From Bordetella parapertussis (GTDB lineage Bacteria; Pseudomonadota; Gammaproteobacteria; Burkholderiales; SG8-41): DNA of 7,602 nt. Position 1 is the stretch's first letter. Every line of letters starts with the position of its first letter. The notes beneath the pieces were generated by a model. The model had not been told where the DNA came from, ran no database searches, and saw only the letters and a list, made by a program, of their open reading frames with translations. Below, piece after piece: positions 1-6,524 of the stretch. The stretch is from contig CAMBSS010000188.1 of assembly GCA_945870465.1 (NCBI GenBank), forward strand, positions 1-7,602, in the 5' to 3' direction. The position numbers and the translations under genes are program-made.

Positions 1-36
1 GTTCAGACCAGAAGTAGCGCAGTCAGGTGCCCCGAC

Positions 37-42
37 AGGAGG
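37..42 (+). promoter_or_regulatory. Ribosome binding site deciding the start of gene A
   Basis: A perfect AGGAGG lies 5 bases before the ATG at 48. It supports ATG 48 over the in-frame GTG at 27, which lies upstream of the site, and over ATG 54, which would be 11 bases away. In the 47 bases before the start, an upstream gene could end at TAG 15-17 or at TGA 49-51 (the latter overlapping ATG 48 as ATGA). Too little of it is in the window to decide. Confidence 0.7.
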
Positions 43-47
43 CGCTC

Positions 48-1142
48 ATGATCATGACGAAACGCACGAGCAAAATGCAACCCGGGTTTCCCGCGCAACG
101 CGGCTACGCGATGCTCGCCATCATTGCCGTGCTCGGCGTTGCCGCAACAACCGTGGTCGTCACATCGCTGAGCGCGACCGCCGTACACAACGAACAAAAC
201 CGCAAAACCAGCAGCGCACTGGCGCTCGCCAAGCAGGCGCTGATTGCTAGTGCAGCGTCCAGTTCTACACGTCCCGGCAGCCTGCCCTGTCCCGATATCA
301 ACAATGACGGAATTTCCGAAATTCCGGTCGCCGGCGCTTGCCCAAGCTTGATCGGCCGCCTCCCCTGGCAAACCCTGGGACTGCCCGATCTGCGCGATTC
401 GAGCGGTGAACGTCTTTGGTACGCGCTGTCACAGCAATTCCGCGACGCGCCCGGCAATATCGTCAACAGCACCACCACTGGGCAACTCATTATTACCGGC
501 ACGATCACCGAGGAACAATTGGCTGCCATCGTGTTCGCCCCCGGTGCGCCGTTGAATGAACAGCGACGTGATACTGACGAGAGGCGCAATTCCGTGTCCC
601 AGTATGTCGAGGGTTACGTAAATGCGACCACGTTCTCCGCCAGCGCTGCTGGCGCCACCTACAACGACCAGCTGATCTCGATATCTGCTCCCGACATTTT
701 CGCTGTCACGCAAAGGCGGGTCGCCAAGGAAGTCCAGGTGGCGCTGAACGCTTACTTCACGTTAAATGGCGGTTATCCGGTTCCGGCATTGGCGACCAAT
801 TCAGCCTGTCTCTCCGGTGACTCCACAAGCTGCACCTCGGCAACCGGCACCAGCGGGCTGCTGCCGAGCGACCCCAGCCCGGCGCCGGCCTACACCGGCG
901 GCGCCAGCCTGCTGGCCCATTCGGTCTTGGCTGAGGATGCAAGCAACTGGTTCGACAAAAACAACTGGCGCTCGCTCGTGCAATATCAGGTGTCACCCGA
1001 TTGCGTAATGCCATCTGCATCGTGTGTCGGCACTTTGACCGTTAACGGTATCCCCAACCAGAAAGCAGCCGTCGCACTGAATGTCGTGCCGCCCGCCAAT
1101 CAATCCGTGAGCGCAATCTATTCCATGAGCATGCAACAATAA
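48..1142 (+). CDS. Gene A: large prepilin-like protein lacking Glu5
   Basis: This 364-residue protein is probably a minor pilin or pseudopilin of a type IV pilus or type II secretion-like system. A basic leader (residues 1-19) ends in Q-R-G and is followed by a hydrophobic helix (about 20-41), as in prepilin peptidase substrates. If cleaved after Gly19, mature position 5 is Ala instead of Glu, a trait seen in GspK-type tip pseudopilins and some minor pilins. The secreted part has a core at 78-133 with L-P-C-P-D, an acidic loop D83-x-N85-x-D87-G88-x-x-E91 resembling a calcium site, C98-P, R-L-P-W107 and T-L-G-L-P-D-L-R-D. Cysteine pairs 81/98, 254/262 and 319/326 could form disulfides in the periplasm. 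It is a full-length paralogue of the gene at 2077 and lies 11 bases before gene B. Its exact role is not recognised; the prepilin-like nature is fairly secure, cleavage at Gly19 is inferred. Confidence 0.8.
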   Translation: MIMTKRTSKMQPGFPAQRGYAMLAIIAVLGVAATTVVVTSLSATAVHNEQNRKTSSALALAKQALIASAASSSTRPGSLPCPDINNDGISEIPVAGACPSLIGRLPWQTLGLPDLRDSSGERLWYALSQQFRDAPGNIVNSTTTGQLIITGTITEEQLAAIVFAPGAPLNEQRRDTDERRNSVSQYVEGYVNATTFSASAAGATYNDQLISISAPDIFAVTQRRVAKEVQVALNAYFTLNGGYPVPALATNSACLSGDSTSCTSATGTSGLLPSDPSPAPAYTGGASLLAHSVLAEDASNWFDKNNWRSLVQYQVSPDCVMPSASCVGTLTVNGIPNQKAAVALNVVPPANQSVSAIYSMSMQQ

Positions 1143-1153
1143 TCCAGCGCTGC

Positions 1154-1906
1154 ATGCATCCACCCTGCCTTTGCCCGCACCACTGTCGCACCACGCTTTT
1201 ATCGCAGAGTCCCGGTTTCACGCTCATCGAACTCGCGATCTCGATGTTCATCATCACGCTGATCGCGACCGTGCTGCTCGGGCCGATAACCGCGCAGGTC
1301 ACGCAAGCCAAAATATCCCAGTCGAAAGCCGACCTTGACCAGATCAACGAGTCGTTGATCGGTTACGCGCTTTCGCAGAGCAAACCTCGGTTGCCCTGCC
1401 CCGATACGAACGGCGATGGTCTCGAGGATGCGTGCCCGAATATACTTGCGACCGCGACGACCGGCGGCAATATACCGTGGGCGACACTCGGTGTGCCGGC
1501 GACCGACCCTTGGGGCCAGCGTTATCAGTATCGCGTCAACAACGCTTACACCGACACCGTTGCAGGCTTTACTCTGGCCACGACGCCGACCGGCGCCGCG
1601 TGCAACCCGCCCGGGGGGGCAAGCGGATTTATCAAAGTCTGCTCCACCGCGACGTGCGTCGTGCCAGTTACTTTAATTTCGTCAGTACTCGCAAACGGTG
1701 TCCCTGCGGTCACTTATTCCCTCGGCCCGAACGGGCCTATCGCGCCGACCAGCCCTGATGAAATCGAAAATACCGACAACGATTGCCTCTTTATCAGCCG
1801 CACTTTTTCTTCCTTCGTCGGCAACGAATTCGACGATCTGCTCGTTTGGGTGTCGCCAAGCGTGCTGTTGAGCCGCATGGTCACCGCGCAAAAGCTGCCG
1901 AACTGA
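1154..1906 (+). CDS. Gene B: type IV prepilin / pseudopilin with Glu5
   Basis: This 250-residue protein has a canonical prepilin signature: Gly21 then F-T-L-I-E26, so Glu is at mature position 5, followed by a hydrophobic helix (about 27-43). The 21-residue leader is long and contains three Cys; no other in-frame start lies closer, and no good ribosome site precedes ATG 1154, so coupling to gene A 11 bases upstream is likely. The core at 79-126 repeats the layout of genes A and C: L-P-C82-P-D, loop D84-x-N86-x-D88-G-x-x-D92, C94-P, I-P-W109, T-L-G-V-P, then W-G-Q-R-Y-Q-Y. The C-terminus (about 207-244, with E-F-D-D-L-L-V-W-V-S and L-S-R-M) looks complete and resembles endings of this prepilin family as I remember them. 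A run of seven G at 1613-1619 lies within the coding region. It is expected to be cleaved and methylated by a PilD/GspO-type peptidase and assembled in the envelope. Confidence 0.85.
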   Translation: MHPPCLCPHHCRTTLLSQSPGFTLIELAISMFIITLIATVLLGPITAQVTQAKISQSKADLDQINESLIGYALSQSKPRLPCPDTNGDGLEDACPNILATATTGGNIPWATLGVPATDPWGQRYQYRVNNAYTDTVAGFTLATTPTGAACNPPGGASGFIKVCSTATCVVPVTLISSVLANGVPAVTYSLGPNGPIAPTSPDEIENTDNDCLFISRTFSSFVGNEFDDLLVWVSPSVLLSRMVTAQKLPN

Positions 1907-1923
1907 TCCTCCGCGTTACCCCG

Positions 1924-1945
1924 GGCGGGCGCCTGTTCGCCCGCC
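1924..1945 (+). terminator. GC-rich hairpin after gene B
   Basis: GGCGGGCG and CGCCCGCC form a perfect 8-base-pair stem around the loop CCTGTT, starting 17 bases after the stop of gene B. No run of T follows, so it is not a classical intrinsic terminator. It could protect the 3' end of the A-B transcript, assist termination, or simply precede the promoter of gene C. Confidence 0.35.
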
Positions 1946-1965
1946 GTCCAATACAAGCTTATAAT
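1936..1965 (+). promoter_or_regulatory. Possible sigma-70 promoter of gene C
   Basis: A perfect TATAAT is at 1960-1965. The best -35 at a legal distance is TTCGCC at 1936-1941 (18-base spacer), which matches TTGACA poorly and lies partly in the hairpin after gene B. Transcription would start near 1972 and give a leader of about 105 bases. The match is a -10 only, so an activator may be needed. Confidence 0.4.
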
Positions 1966-2010
1966 TTCCCGACCTCGCCGCCCGCACCAACGGGTAGTGG
2001 TCTGGCCGGT

Positions 2011-2024
2011 GCCGCGCGCGCGGC
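2011..2024 (+). other. 14-base GC palindrome in the leader of gene C
   Basis: GCCGCGCGCGCGGC is a perfect palindrome about 50 bases before the start of gene C. In RNA it could fold as a 5-base-pair stem with a 4-base loop. In GC-rich DNA such palindromes arise by chance, so a role is uncertain. Nothing else is recognised in 1966-2065. Confidence 0.25.
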
Positions 2025-2065
2025 GAATCTGTGGGGAAAAATTTAGTCCGGGAACAGCTTTGCGC

Positions 2066-2071
2066 AGGGAG
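2066..2071 (+). promoter_or_regulatory. Ribosome binding site of gene C
   Basis: AGGGAG sits 5 bases before ATG 2077 and supports that start over the in-frame ATG at 2119, which has no comparable site. Confidence 0.55.
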
Positions 2072-2076
2072 CGACC

Positions 2077-3174
2077 ATGCCGCAATGCCACAGCAACAGA
2101 CGCATCTCCGGTAATCGCATGGCGACGCGCCCGCATCGCGGGTCCGTCGCGATAGTCCTGATTGCCGTGATTTGCACGGTGGCTGCAACCTGGTTGGTGA
2201 CGTCACTTGGTGCGAATACAGTTCGCAACGAGCGCGAACGAAAAAACGCGTCGGTGTTGGCGCAGGCCAAACAGGCGCTGATCGGACGCGGCGCCATCGA
2301 CGCTTCAGTTCCCGGCAGCCTGCCATGCCCCGACATGGTTACCAACATCGCGGGCAGCAATGTTCCCAACGACGGCATCGCGGATTTGTTTGCCGGAATC
2401 CAGTGCCCCAGCTACATCGGGCGCCTGCCCTGGCGCACGCTCGGACTGCCGGATTTGCGCGATGCGGATGGCGAACGCCTGTGGTACGCGCTGTCGCCCA
2501 CTTTCCGCGACTACGCGAGCCACGTGCTCATCAACGACACTGCGACCGGCACCTTGTCAGTCTCCGGCGCCACCGACGTAACCAACGTCGTTGCCGTCGT
2601 GTTCTCGCCGGGTGCGGCGTTAGGCGGGCAGGTTCGCAGCAGCGGCGCGAACCAGAGTAATGTAGCCAATTATCTGGACGGCGCAAATGCGGCGGGCGCC
2701 AGCGCTTTCATCGCGCAAAGCGCGAGCGACAACTTTAACGACAGGCTGGTCACCATCGCCGTCCCGGACCTGATGGCGTTCGTCGAAAAGCGCGTGGCCA
2801 GTGAAATCACCGTCTCGCTGAATCGCTACTTCCTTGCCCATTCCCTGTTGCCGGGCCCCGCTTCGGTTGCCGACTGGACGTGTCAGCCGGACGGCGATCA
2901 GAATCTGTGCCTGCCTACCGGATCGCTGGCTCCCGGCATATTGCCGCGCAACCTGAGTCCCGGCGCGGGATGGCCGGGCACCACGTTTCCTGCGTGGATC
3001 AATTCGATGTGGCGCACCTCCGTGACTTACGCGGTGGCGCCGGAATGCACCTCGTTGCCGGCCTGCTCGAACACCACCTTCAGCGCGCTGACCGACGCCG
3101 GCGTATTCACGCCCAAAGTCACGCTGATAATCGGCACCGTCAGAAGGTTTACCGCACGCATCTTCGCCCAATAA
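2077..3174 (+). CDS. Gene C: large prepilin-like protein lacking Glu5, paralogue of gene A
   Basis: This 365-residue protein aligns with gene A along most of its length. A basic leader ends in H-R-G22 and is followed by a hydrophobic helix (about 23-44); after cleavage at Gly22, mature position 5 would be Val, not Glu. Helix continuation is similar in both (V-x-N-E-x, A-K-Q-A-L-I). The core at 80-145 has G-S-L-P-C84-P-D, N98-D99-G100-I-A-D, C110-P-S, G-R-L-P-W119, T-L-G-L-P-D-L-R-D and G-E-R-L-W-Y-A-L-S. Compared with gene A, extra residues after Asp86 separate it from the N-D-G, so the calcium-like loop is altered. Further Cys pairs 269/278 and 324/330 match positions in gene A. The last 12 residues differ from gene A and contain several Arg. 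It lies 170 bases after gene B and appears to have its own promoter. Likely an envelope minor pilin or pseudopilin; exact role unknown. Confidence 0.8.
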   Translation: MPQCHSNRRISGNRMATRPHRGSVAIVLIAVICTVAATWLVTSLGANTVRNERERKNASVLAQAKQALIGRGAIDASVPGSLPCPDMVTNIAGSNVPNDGIADLFAGIQCPSYIGRLPWRTLGLPDLRDADGERLWYALSPTFRDYASHVLINDTATGTLSVSGATDVTNVVAVVFSPGAALGGQVRSSGANQSNVANYLDGANAAGASAFIAQSASDNFNDRLVTIAVPDLMAFVEKRVASEITVSLNRYFLAHSLLPGPASVADWTCQPDGDQNLCLPTGSLAPGILPRNLSPGAGWPGTTFPAWINSMWRTSVTYAVAPECTSLPACSNTTFSALTDAGVFTPKVTLIIGTVRRFTARIFAQ

Positions 3175-3191
3175 CAACGCTGGAGCGCGCG

Positions 3192-4898
3192 CTAAGTAGC
3201 GGTCTTGCGCAATTCGAAACACACGTTGCCGGCAACATTGCTTACCAGCTGGAGCGTGTAGCCCGCCTGCTCAGCCTGCTTGGCCGCCTGATAGAGACCG
3301 ATGCCGAGCCCGTTGCGCGACGGTACCGGAACGGAAAACAACCGCGTCGCCACCGCTTTCGGCACCGCATCACCGGTGTCGCGTATCGTCAACCGCCCTC
3401 CGGAATCGGCGTCGAACGTCACATCGATATGCATATCCGCCTGCTGCTGCGCTTTGGCAATGGCGTTCTGCAGCAGGTTTTCAGCCACGCTGTCGAACAG
3501 TTCACCGGGCAGATTCGCGCCGGATTTTTCGGCGCCGCCCGAAAATGTGATTTCGCCCCGCGTATAGCGCTGCTTGAGTCCTTCCCACCAGGTCATGGCG
3601 TCGGTTTGCGGAACCGTCGACTCCTGCGGCGCCTGCAATTTTTCGAGAGTAACGGTCAGCCGCTGGGCGATTTGCGGCAATTGCCTTTTTACGAGACCCT
3701 GCAGCGCGCCAGCTTCGTCCTCGCTGCTGCTCTCGGCAGCAGCGCACAGCGAGCGCAGCGACTGTAAGAGATTCTTGACGTCGTGCGTGAGCCGCGCGCC
3801 GGTTTCATAGATGGCCTGCGTATAGGCGTTCGCGCGCTGCACTTCTTCGCGCTGCTTTGCTTCATAAAAATGGCCCAGCATCTGGGTCAGCAGCTTGAGA
3901 TGCAGCAGCAGGGCCGGGCTCAGAGACCACTTGGTATAAAACTTGAGGATCAAGTCCTGAAAGGCGAATTCGGCCTGGAAACGCGACCGCGCGCCAAGTT
4001 CGCCACTGCTGTGCGCTGCCTGCCACGACAGCCCGGCAACCCATGGCAGCTCGCACATGTTTTGCAGCGCCAGCGAGAGAAAGCGCGCCGGATCGCGTTC
4101 GCGCTCGGCCAGGTCTGCGAGGCTTTTGACCCAGCGCTCGAACGGCAGCCCGAGGCTCATCAGATAGCGCGACAGCAGGTGGCCGAGGCCCGTAAATCCG
4201 GTATGCGGATTCCACAACCAGCTCAACGTCACGAGCACGAGCCCCATTACCATCAGGCTTTGCGCCAGCGCCAGCGCGTAGTCGCCATGGCTGATCTGCT
4301 TGACGACGAAACTCCCGAGCACCAGCCCGGTCACCAGCAGGAACAGCATCAGGCTGTAAAAAAGATCGACCGCGAGCGGCGACGACGACCGGCTGGCCGC
4401 CGGCACCCGAATGGCGATCATCGCCAGCAAGATTACCGGCAGCACGTAGCGCACCATGGCGACCACCGCCGTATCGAACTGCTGCCCCGCAAACAGATTG
4501 GGGACCACCCACACCAGCAGCATCGTAAGCAGGTAGAGCGCCGCGAGCAGCGCCGCGAGCCGCTGGCGCGGCTGCTCGATACCGAGCAGGTTGCCGCCGA
4601 TCAGCGCAAAGAGCACCGCAAGCCACACGGCCATCAGCCACCAGTTGTTCCAGCCCGCCAGCAGCAGGCCGACGATAACGACCAGAAACGCCTGACGCGA
4701 ATCGAGGTCGCGCTCGCCGCGCCACACCGGCTGCCAGATCAGGAAGATGCCGAAATGCACCAGCAGCATCGCGCGCGAAAAAAAGGTTTCGATGCCCCAC
4801 GCCAGCGCCGCATGCAGCGCGAGCAACATGGCGCACAGCCACAATTGCGGATTGCCCGCGATCAGTTGCCGGCGCGAACCTGCCGTGGTTTCGTTCAT
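3192..4898 (-). CDS. Multi-spanning sensor histidine kinase (orphan)
   Basis: This 568-residue inner-membrane kinase has about eight hydrophobic helices in residues 17-228, a cytoplasmic linker (about 250-345) that may be GAF-like, and a kinase core. The phosphoacceptor is probably His372 in R-L-T-H-D-V-K-N-L-L. The ATPase domain has an N box E473-N-L-L-Q-N478, a G1 box D507-T-G-D-A and a G2 box N529-G-L-G-I-G-L-Y. These are all the expected elements, so the kinase is likely active. The order 'eight helices, GAF-like, kinase' resembles PrsK of PEP-CTERM/exosortase loci, but I cannot show it belongs there. ATG 4898 is supported by a strong ribosome site. No response regulator is adjacent: the gene converges on gene C (17 bases between stops, no terminator seen) and is divergent from the permease gene. 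The signal sensed is unknown. A T7 run (4778-4784, read on the minus strand) encodes Phe39-Phe40 and part of Ser41. Confidence 0.88.
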   Translation of the reverse strand: MNETTAGSRRQLIAGNPQLWLCAMLLALHAALAWGIETFFSRAMLLVHFGIFLIWQPVWRGERDLDSRQAFLVVIVGLLLAGWNNWWLMAVWLAVLFALIGGNLLGIEQPRQRLAALLAALYLLTMLLVWVVPNLFAGQQFDTAVVAMVRYVLPVILLAMIAIRVPAASRSSSPLAVDLFYSLMLFLLVTGLVLGSFVVKQISHGDYALALAQSLMVMGLVLVTLSWLWNPHTGFTGLGHLLSRYLMSLGLPFERWVKSLADLAERERDPARFLSLALQNMCELPWVAGLSWQAAHSSGELGARSRFQAEFAFQDLILKFYTKWSLSPALLLHLKLLTQMLGHFYEAKQREEVQRANAYTQAIYETGARLTHDVKNLLQSLRSLCAAAESSSEDEAGALQGLVKRQLPQIAQRLTVTLEKLQAPQESTVPQTDAMTWWEGLKQRYTRGEITFSGGAEKSGANLPGELFDSVAENLLQNAIAKAQQQADMHIDVTFDADSGGRLTIRDTGDAVPKAVATRLFSVPVPSRNGLGIGLYQAAKQAEQAGYTLQLVSNVAGNVCFELRKTAT

Positions 4899-4906
4899 CG
4901 CTCTGG

Positions 4907-4912
4907 CCTCCT
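4907..4912 (-). promoter_or_regulatory. Ribosome binding site of the histidine kinase
   Basis: On the minus strand AGGAGG (within TGAGGAGG) lies 8 bases before ATG 4898, a strong site that fixes the start. Confidence 0.7.
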
Positions 4913-4960
4913 CATTGCCGTGGCCGGCTTTTGGTTATACTGGCCGCACCTAGGATGCAA
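4913..4960. promoter_or_regulatory. Possible overlapping divergent promoters
   Basis: TATACT (4936-4941, plus) and TATAAC (4939-4934, minus) are -10-like elements that overlap on opposite strands. Each has a TTGC-type -35-like element 15 bases away: TTGCCG at 4915-4920 for the permease, TTGCAT (4960-4955) for the kinase. A 15-base spacer is shorter than the usual 16-18, so strength is doubtful. A direct repeat TGGCCG at 4921-4926 and 4941-4946, 20 bases apart, flanks the shared -10 region and might be an operator. If real, polymerase could not occupy both promoters at once. Confidence 0.35.
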
Positions 4961-4978
4961 GCTTCGATTATTCCATGA
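4955..4978 (+). other. Possible 7-codon leader ORF overlapping the permease start
   Basis: ATG 4955 opens a reading frame M-Q-A-S-I-I-P whose TGA overlaps ATG 4975 of the permease gene as ATGA. The permease gene has no clear ribosome site of its own, so coupling is conceivable. No ribosome site is seen for the short frame either, so it may be chance. Confidence 0.2.
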
Positions 4979-5748
4979 GTCGGCCAAAAATTGTGACTCT
5001 CGCGCGCTTCACGCTGCTCGAAGCGTTGCGCACGCGCCTCTTGTGGCTGTTTCTCGTCGCGCTGGCGGCGGTCTACGGCGCCGCCTATTTTGCGCAGGAA
5101 CTGGCGATTACTGAAAGCGCGCGAGTACAAATCGTTTTTTCGGCAACAGCGTCGCGCATCGCTGCGGTGTTCGTGCTGAGCCTTTATATATTGACCAGCG
5201 TCGTGCGTGAATTCAACGACAAGGGGCTGGAACTCACATTGTCGTTCGATTTGCGGCGCGCCGACTACATACTGGGCCGGTTGTTCGGCTTCATGCTGAT
5301 CGCGCTCGCGATGGCGCTGCTCGCGGGCCTGCCGCAGTGGGTACTCGCCCCGCTGCCCGCCGCCCTGCAGTGGACTTGCGCGCTTGCCCTCGAACTGTGG
5401 ATAGTCGCGGCCTTGAGCCTCTTCTGCGTCATGACTTTCACGCAGCTGATGCCGGCGGCGAGTTTCGTCGCGGGCTTTTACCTGCTGGCGCGCAGCCTGT
5501 CCGCGATCCAGCTGATCAGCGATACCTCGGTGGTGGGTTTCAACGTGCAATCCCGCCAGGTGATGGGTTGGCTCGTCGACGCGCTTGCCTTGGTATTGCC
5601 TGCGCTCGACCGTTTCAGTCAAAGCGCATGGCTGGTGGACGGCGCGGCAGGGTGGTCGGCGGTCGGCGCCTGCGCCGTGCAGGCCGCACTCTATTCGACG
5701 CTGCTGGTCGCCGCCGCCATGTTCGACTTTTACCGCCGCAATCTGTGA
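4975..5748 (+). CDS. ABC-2 type transporter permease
   Basis: This 257-residue inner-membrane protein looks like a complete ABC-2 permease with about six helices (roughly 22-40, 61-78, 101-120, 135-155, 158-178, 228-250). The N-terminal A-R-F-T-L-L-E-A-L-R-T-R-L-L-W segment matches the amphipathic entry helix typical of the NosY-like branch. The V-R-E-F-N-D-K-G-L-E-L-T-L-S segment followed by R-R-A-D-Y-I-L-G-R (78-102) matches the loop after helix 2 in this family. Such permeases need a separate ATPase, which is not in the window. The substrate cannot be read from sequence. ATG 4975 lacks a good ribosome site; an in-frame GTG at 4993 is an alternative but would cut into the N-terminal segment. 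It overlaps the next gene by 4 bases, so the two are very likely one operon. Confidence 0.8.
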   Translation: MSRPKIVTLARFTLLEALRTRLLWLFLVALAAVYGAAYFAQELAITESARVQIVFSATASRIAAVFVLSLYILTSVVREFNDKGLELTLSFDLRRADYILGRLFGFMLIALAMALLAGLPQWVLAPLPAALQWTCALALELWIVAALSLFCVMTFTQLMPAASFVAGFYLLARSLSAIQLISDTSVVGFNVQSRQVMGWLVDALALVLPALDRFSQSAWLVDGAAGWSAVGACAVQAALYSTLLVAAAMFDFYRRNL

Positions 5749-6509
5749 TCGCGCGCGACGAGCGGCCTGTCGCCGGAGTGCCGCGCGCCGTGCTGGCGAT
5801 ATTGGCGGCCGCGCTGGCGCTGCAAATGGCCTGGCAGGGCACGCAACCCAAGCCGGTCGCGCGCGCCGCGGCGCTTGATACACCGCCATCCGTGGCGGCC
5901 CTGCGCGTCGCCAGCCTGGGTGAACCGATTGCGCTGGCGCAGCTGGCGACTTTGTACCTGCAGGCCTTCGACAATCAGCCCGGCGTCAGCATCCCGTTTC
6001 GCAATCTCGACTACTCGCGCGTAACGCAATGGCTGGCGACAATTCTCGGACTCGATCCGCTCGGCCAGTATCCGATGCTGATGGCAGCCCAGGTTTACAC
6101 GCAGGTCCCCGACGCGGCGCGCGAACGCCTGATGGTCGAGTTTGTTCACGCGCAGTTTCTGCAGGACCCCAACCGCCGCTGGCGCTGGCTCGCGCACGTC
6201 ACCATCATGGCCAAACACCGCCTGCACGACGACGCGCTCGCATTGCGTTACGCGCGCGACATCGCCCGCCTTGCCCCGGCAGCACCGGCCTGGGCGCGCC
6301 AGATGCAGATATTCATCCTCGAAGATATCGGCGAACTCGAAAGCGCGAAAATCCTGCTCGGCGGTCTCCTGGCGGGGGGCGAAATCAGGGACGACCGCGA
6401 GTTGCATTTCCTCACGGAGCGGCTGGAAGGCATGAAAAATGACGAAAAACAGACTCCGACGACGAAAAATAGACACTCTGAGCCGTCCGCACCAGGCAGT
6501 AAACCCTAG
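5745..6509 (+). CDS. Membrane-anchored alpha-helical protein of unknown function
   Basis: GTG 5745 overlaps the permease stop as GTGA, so this 254-residue protein is translationally coupled to it; the open frame continues far upstream but only as a shadow of the permease gene. It has one N-terminal hydrophobic segment (about 13-30), suggesting a single-pass anchor or signal, then a mostly helical domain (about 50-228) with TPR-like character: L-D-Y-S-R-V-T-Q-W-L, D-P-L-G-Q-Y-P, D-P-N-R-R-W-R-W-L, A-L-R-Y-A-R-D-I-A, and I-L-E-D-I-G-E-L-E-S-A. The last 24 residues are polar and probably disordered. I recall similar proteins paired with such permeases in betaproteobacteria but know no function. 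It may be an accessory subunit of the permease, based only on coupling. Confidence 0.75.
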   Translation: MIARDERPVAGVPRAVLAILAAALALQMAWQGTQPKPVARAAALDTPPSVAALRVASLGEPIALAQLATLYLQAFDNQPGVSIPFRNLDYSRVTQWLATILGLDPLGQYPMLMAAQVYTQVPDAARERLMVEFVHAQFLQDPNRRWRWLAHVTIMAKHRLHDDALALRYARDIARLAPAAPAWARQMQIFILEDIGELESAKILLGGLLAGGEIRDDRELHFLTERLEGMKNDEKQTPTTKNRHSEPSAPGSKP

Positions 6510-6524
6510 ACGATTACCCGTCTT

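Noticed and set aside
3184..3193. AGCGCGCGCT palindrome between gene C and the kinase as a terminator
   Set aside because: It has no loop and no T run; alternating GC is common in this GC-rich sequence.
3131..3199. Possible frameshift at the 3' end of gene C, with an alternative 22-codon tail ending at TAG 3197-3199
   Set aside because: The annotated tail differs from gene A, but so does the alternative one; there is no homopolymer or other positive sign of an error, and it would run into the kinase gene's 3' end.
3783..5114. 443-residue open frame on the plus strand opposite the histidine kinase
   Set aside because: Its translation is a low-complexity mix of Arg, Gln and His with no domain, and it runs through the kinase gene and the divergent promoter region. 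The kinase on the minus strand has all motifs and a ribosome site.
5337..5744. Upstream extension of the helical-protein frame
   Set aside because: It only overlaps the permease gene in another frame; the GTGA overlap at 5745 is the natural start.
4912..5889. 325-residue open frame on the minus strand
   Set aside because: It is antisense to the permease and helical-protein genes, has Arg/Gln-rich composition and no recognisable domain.
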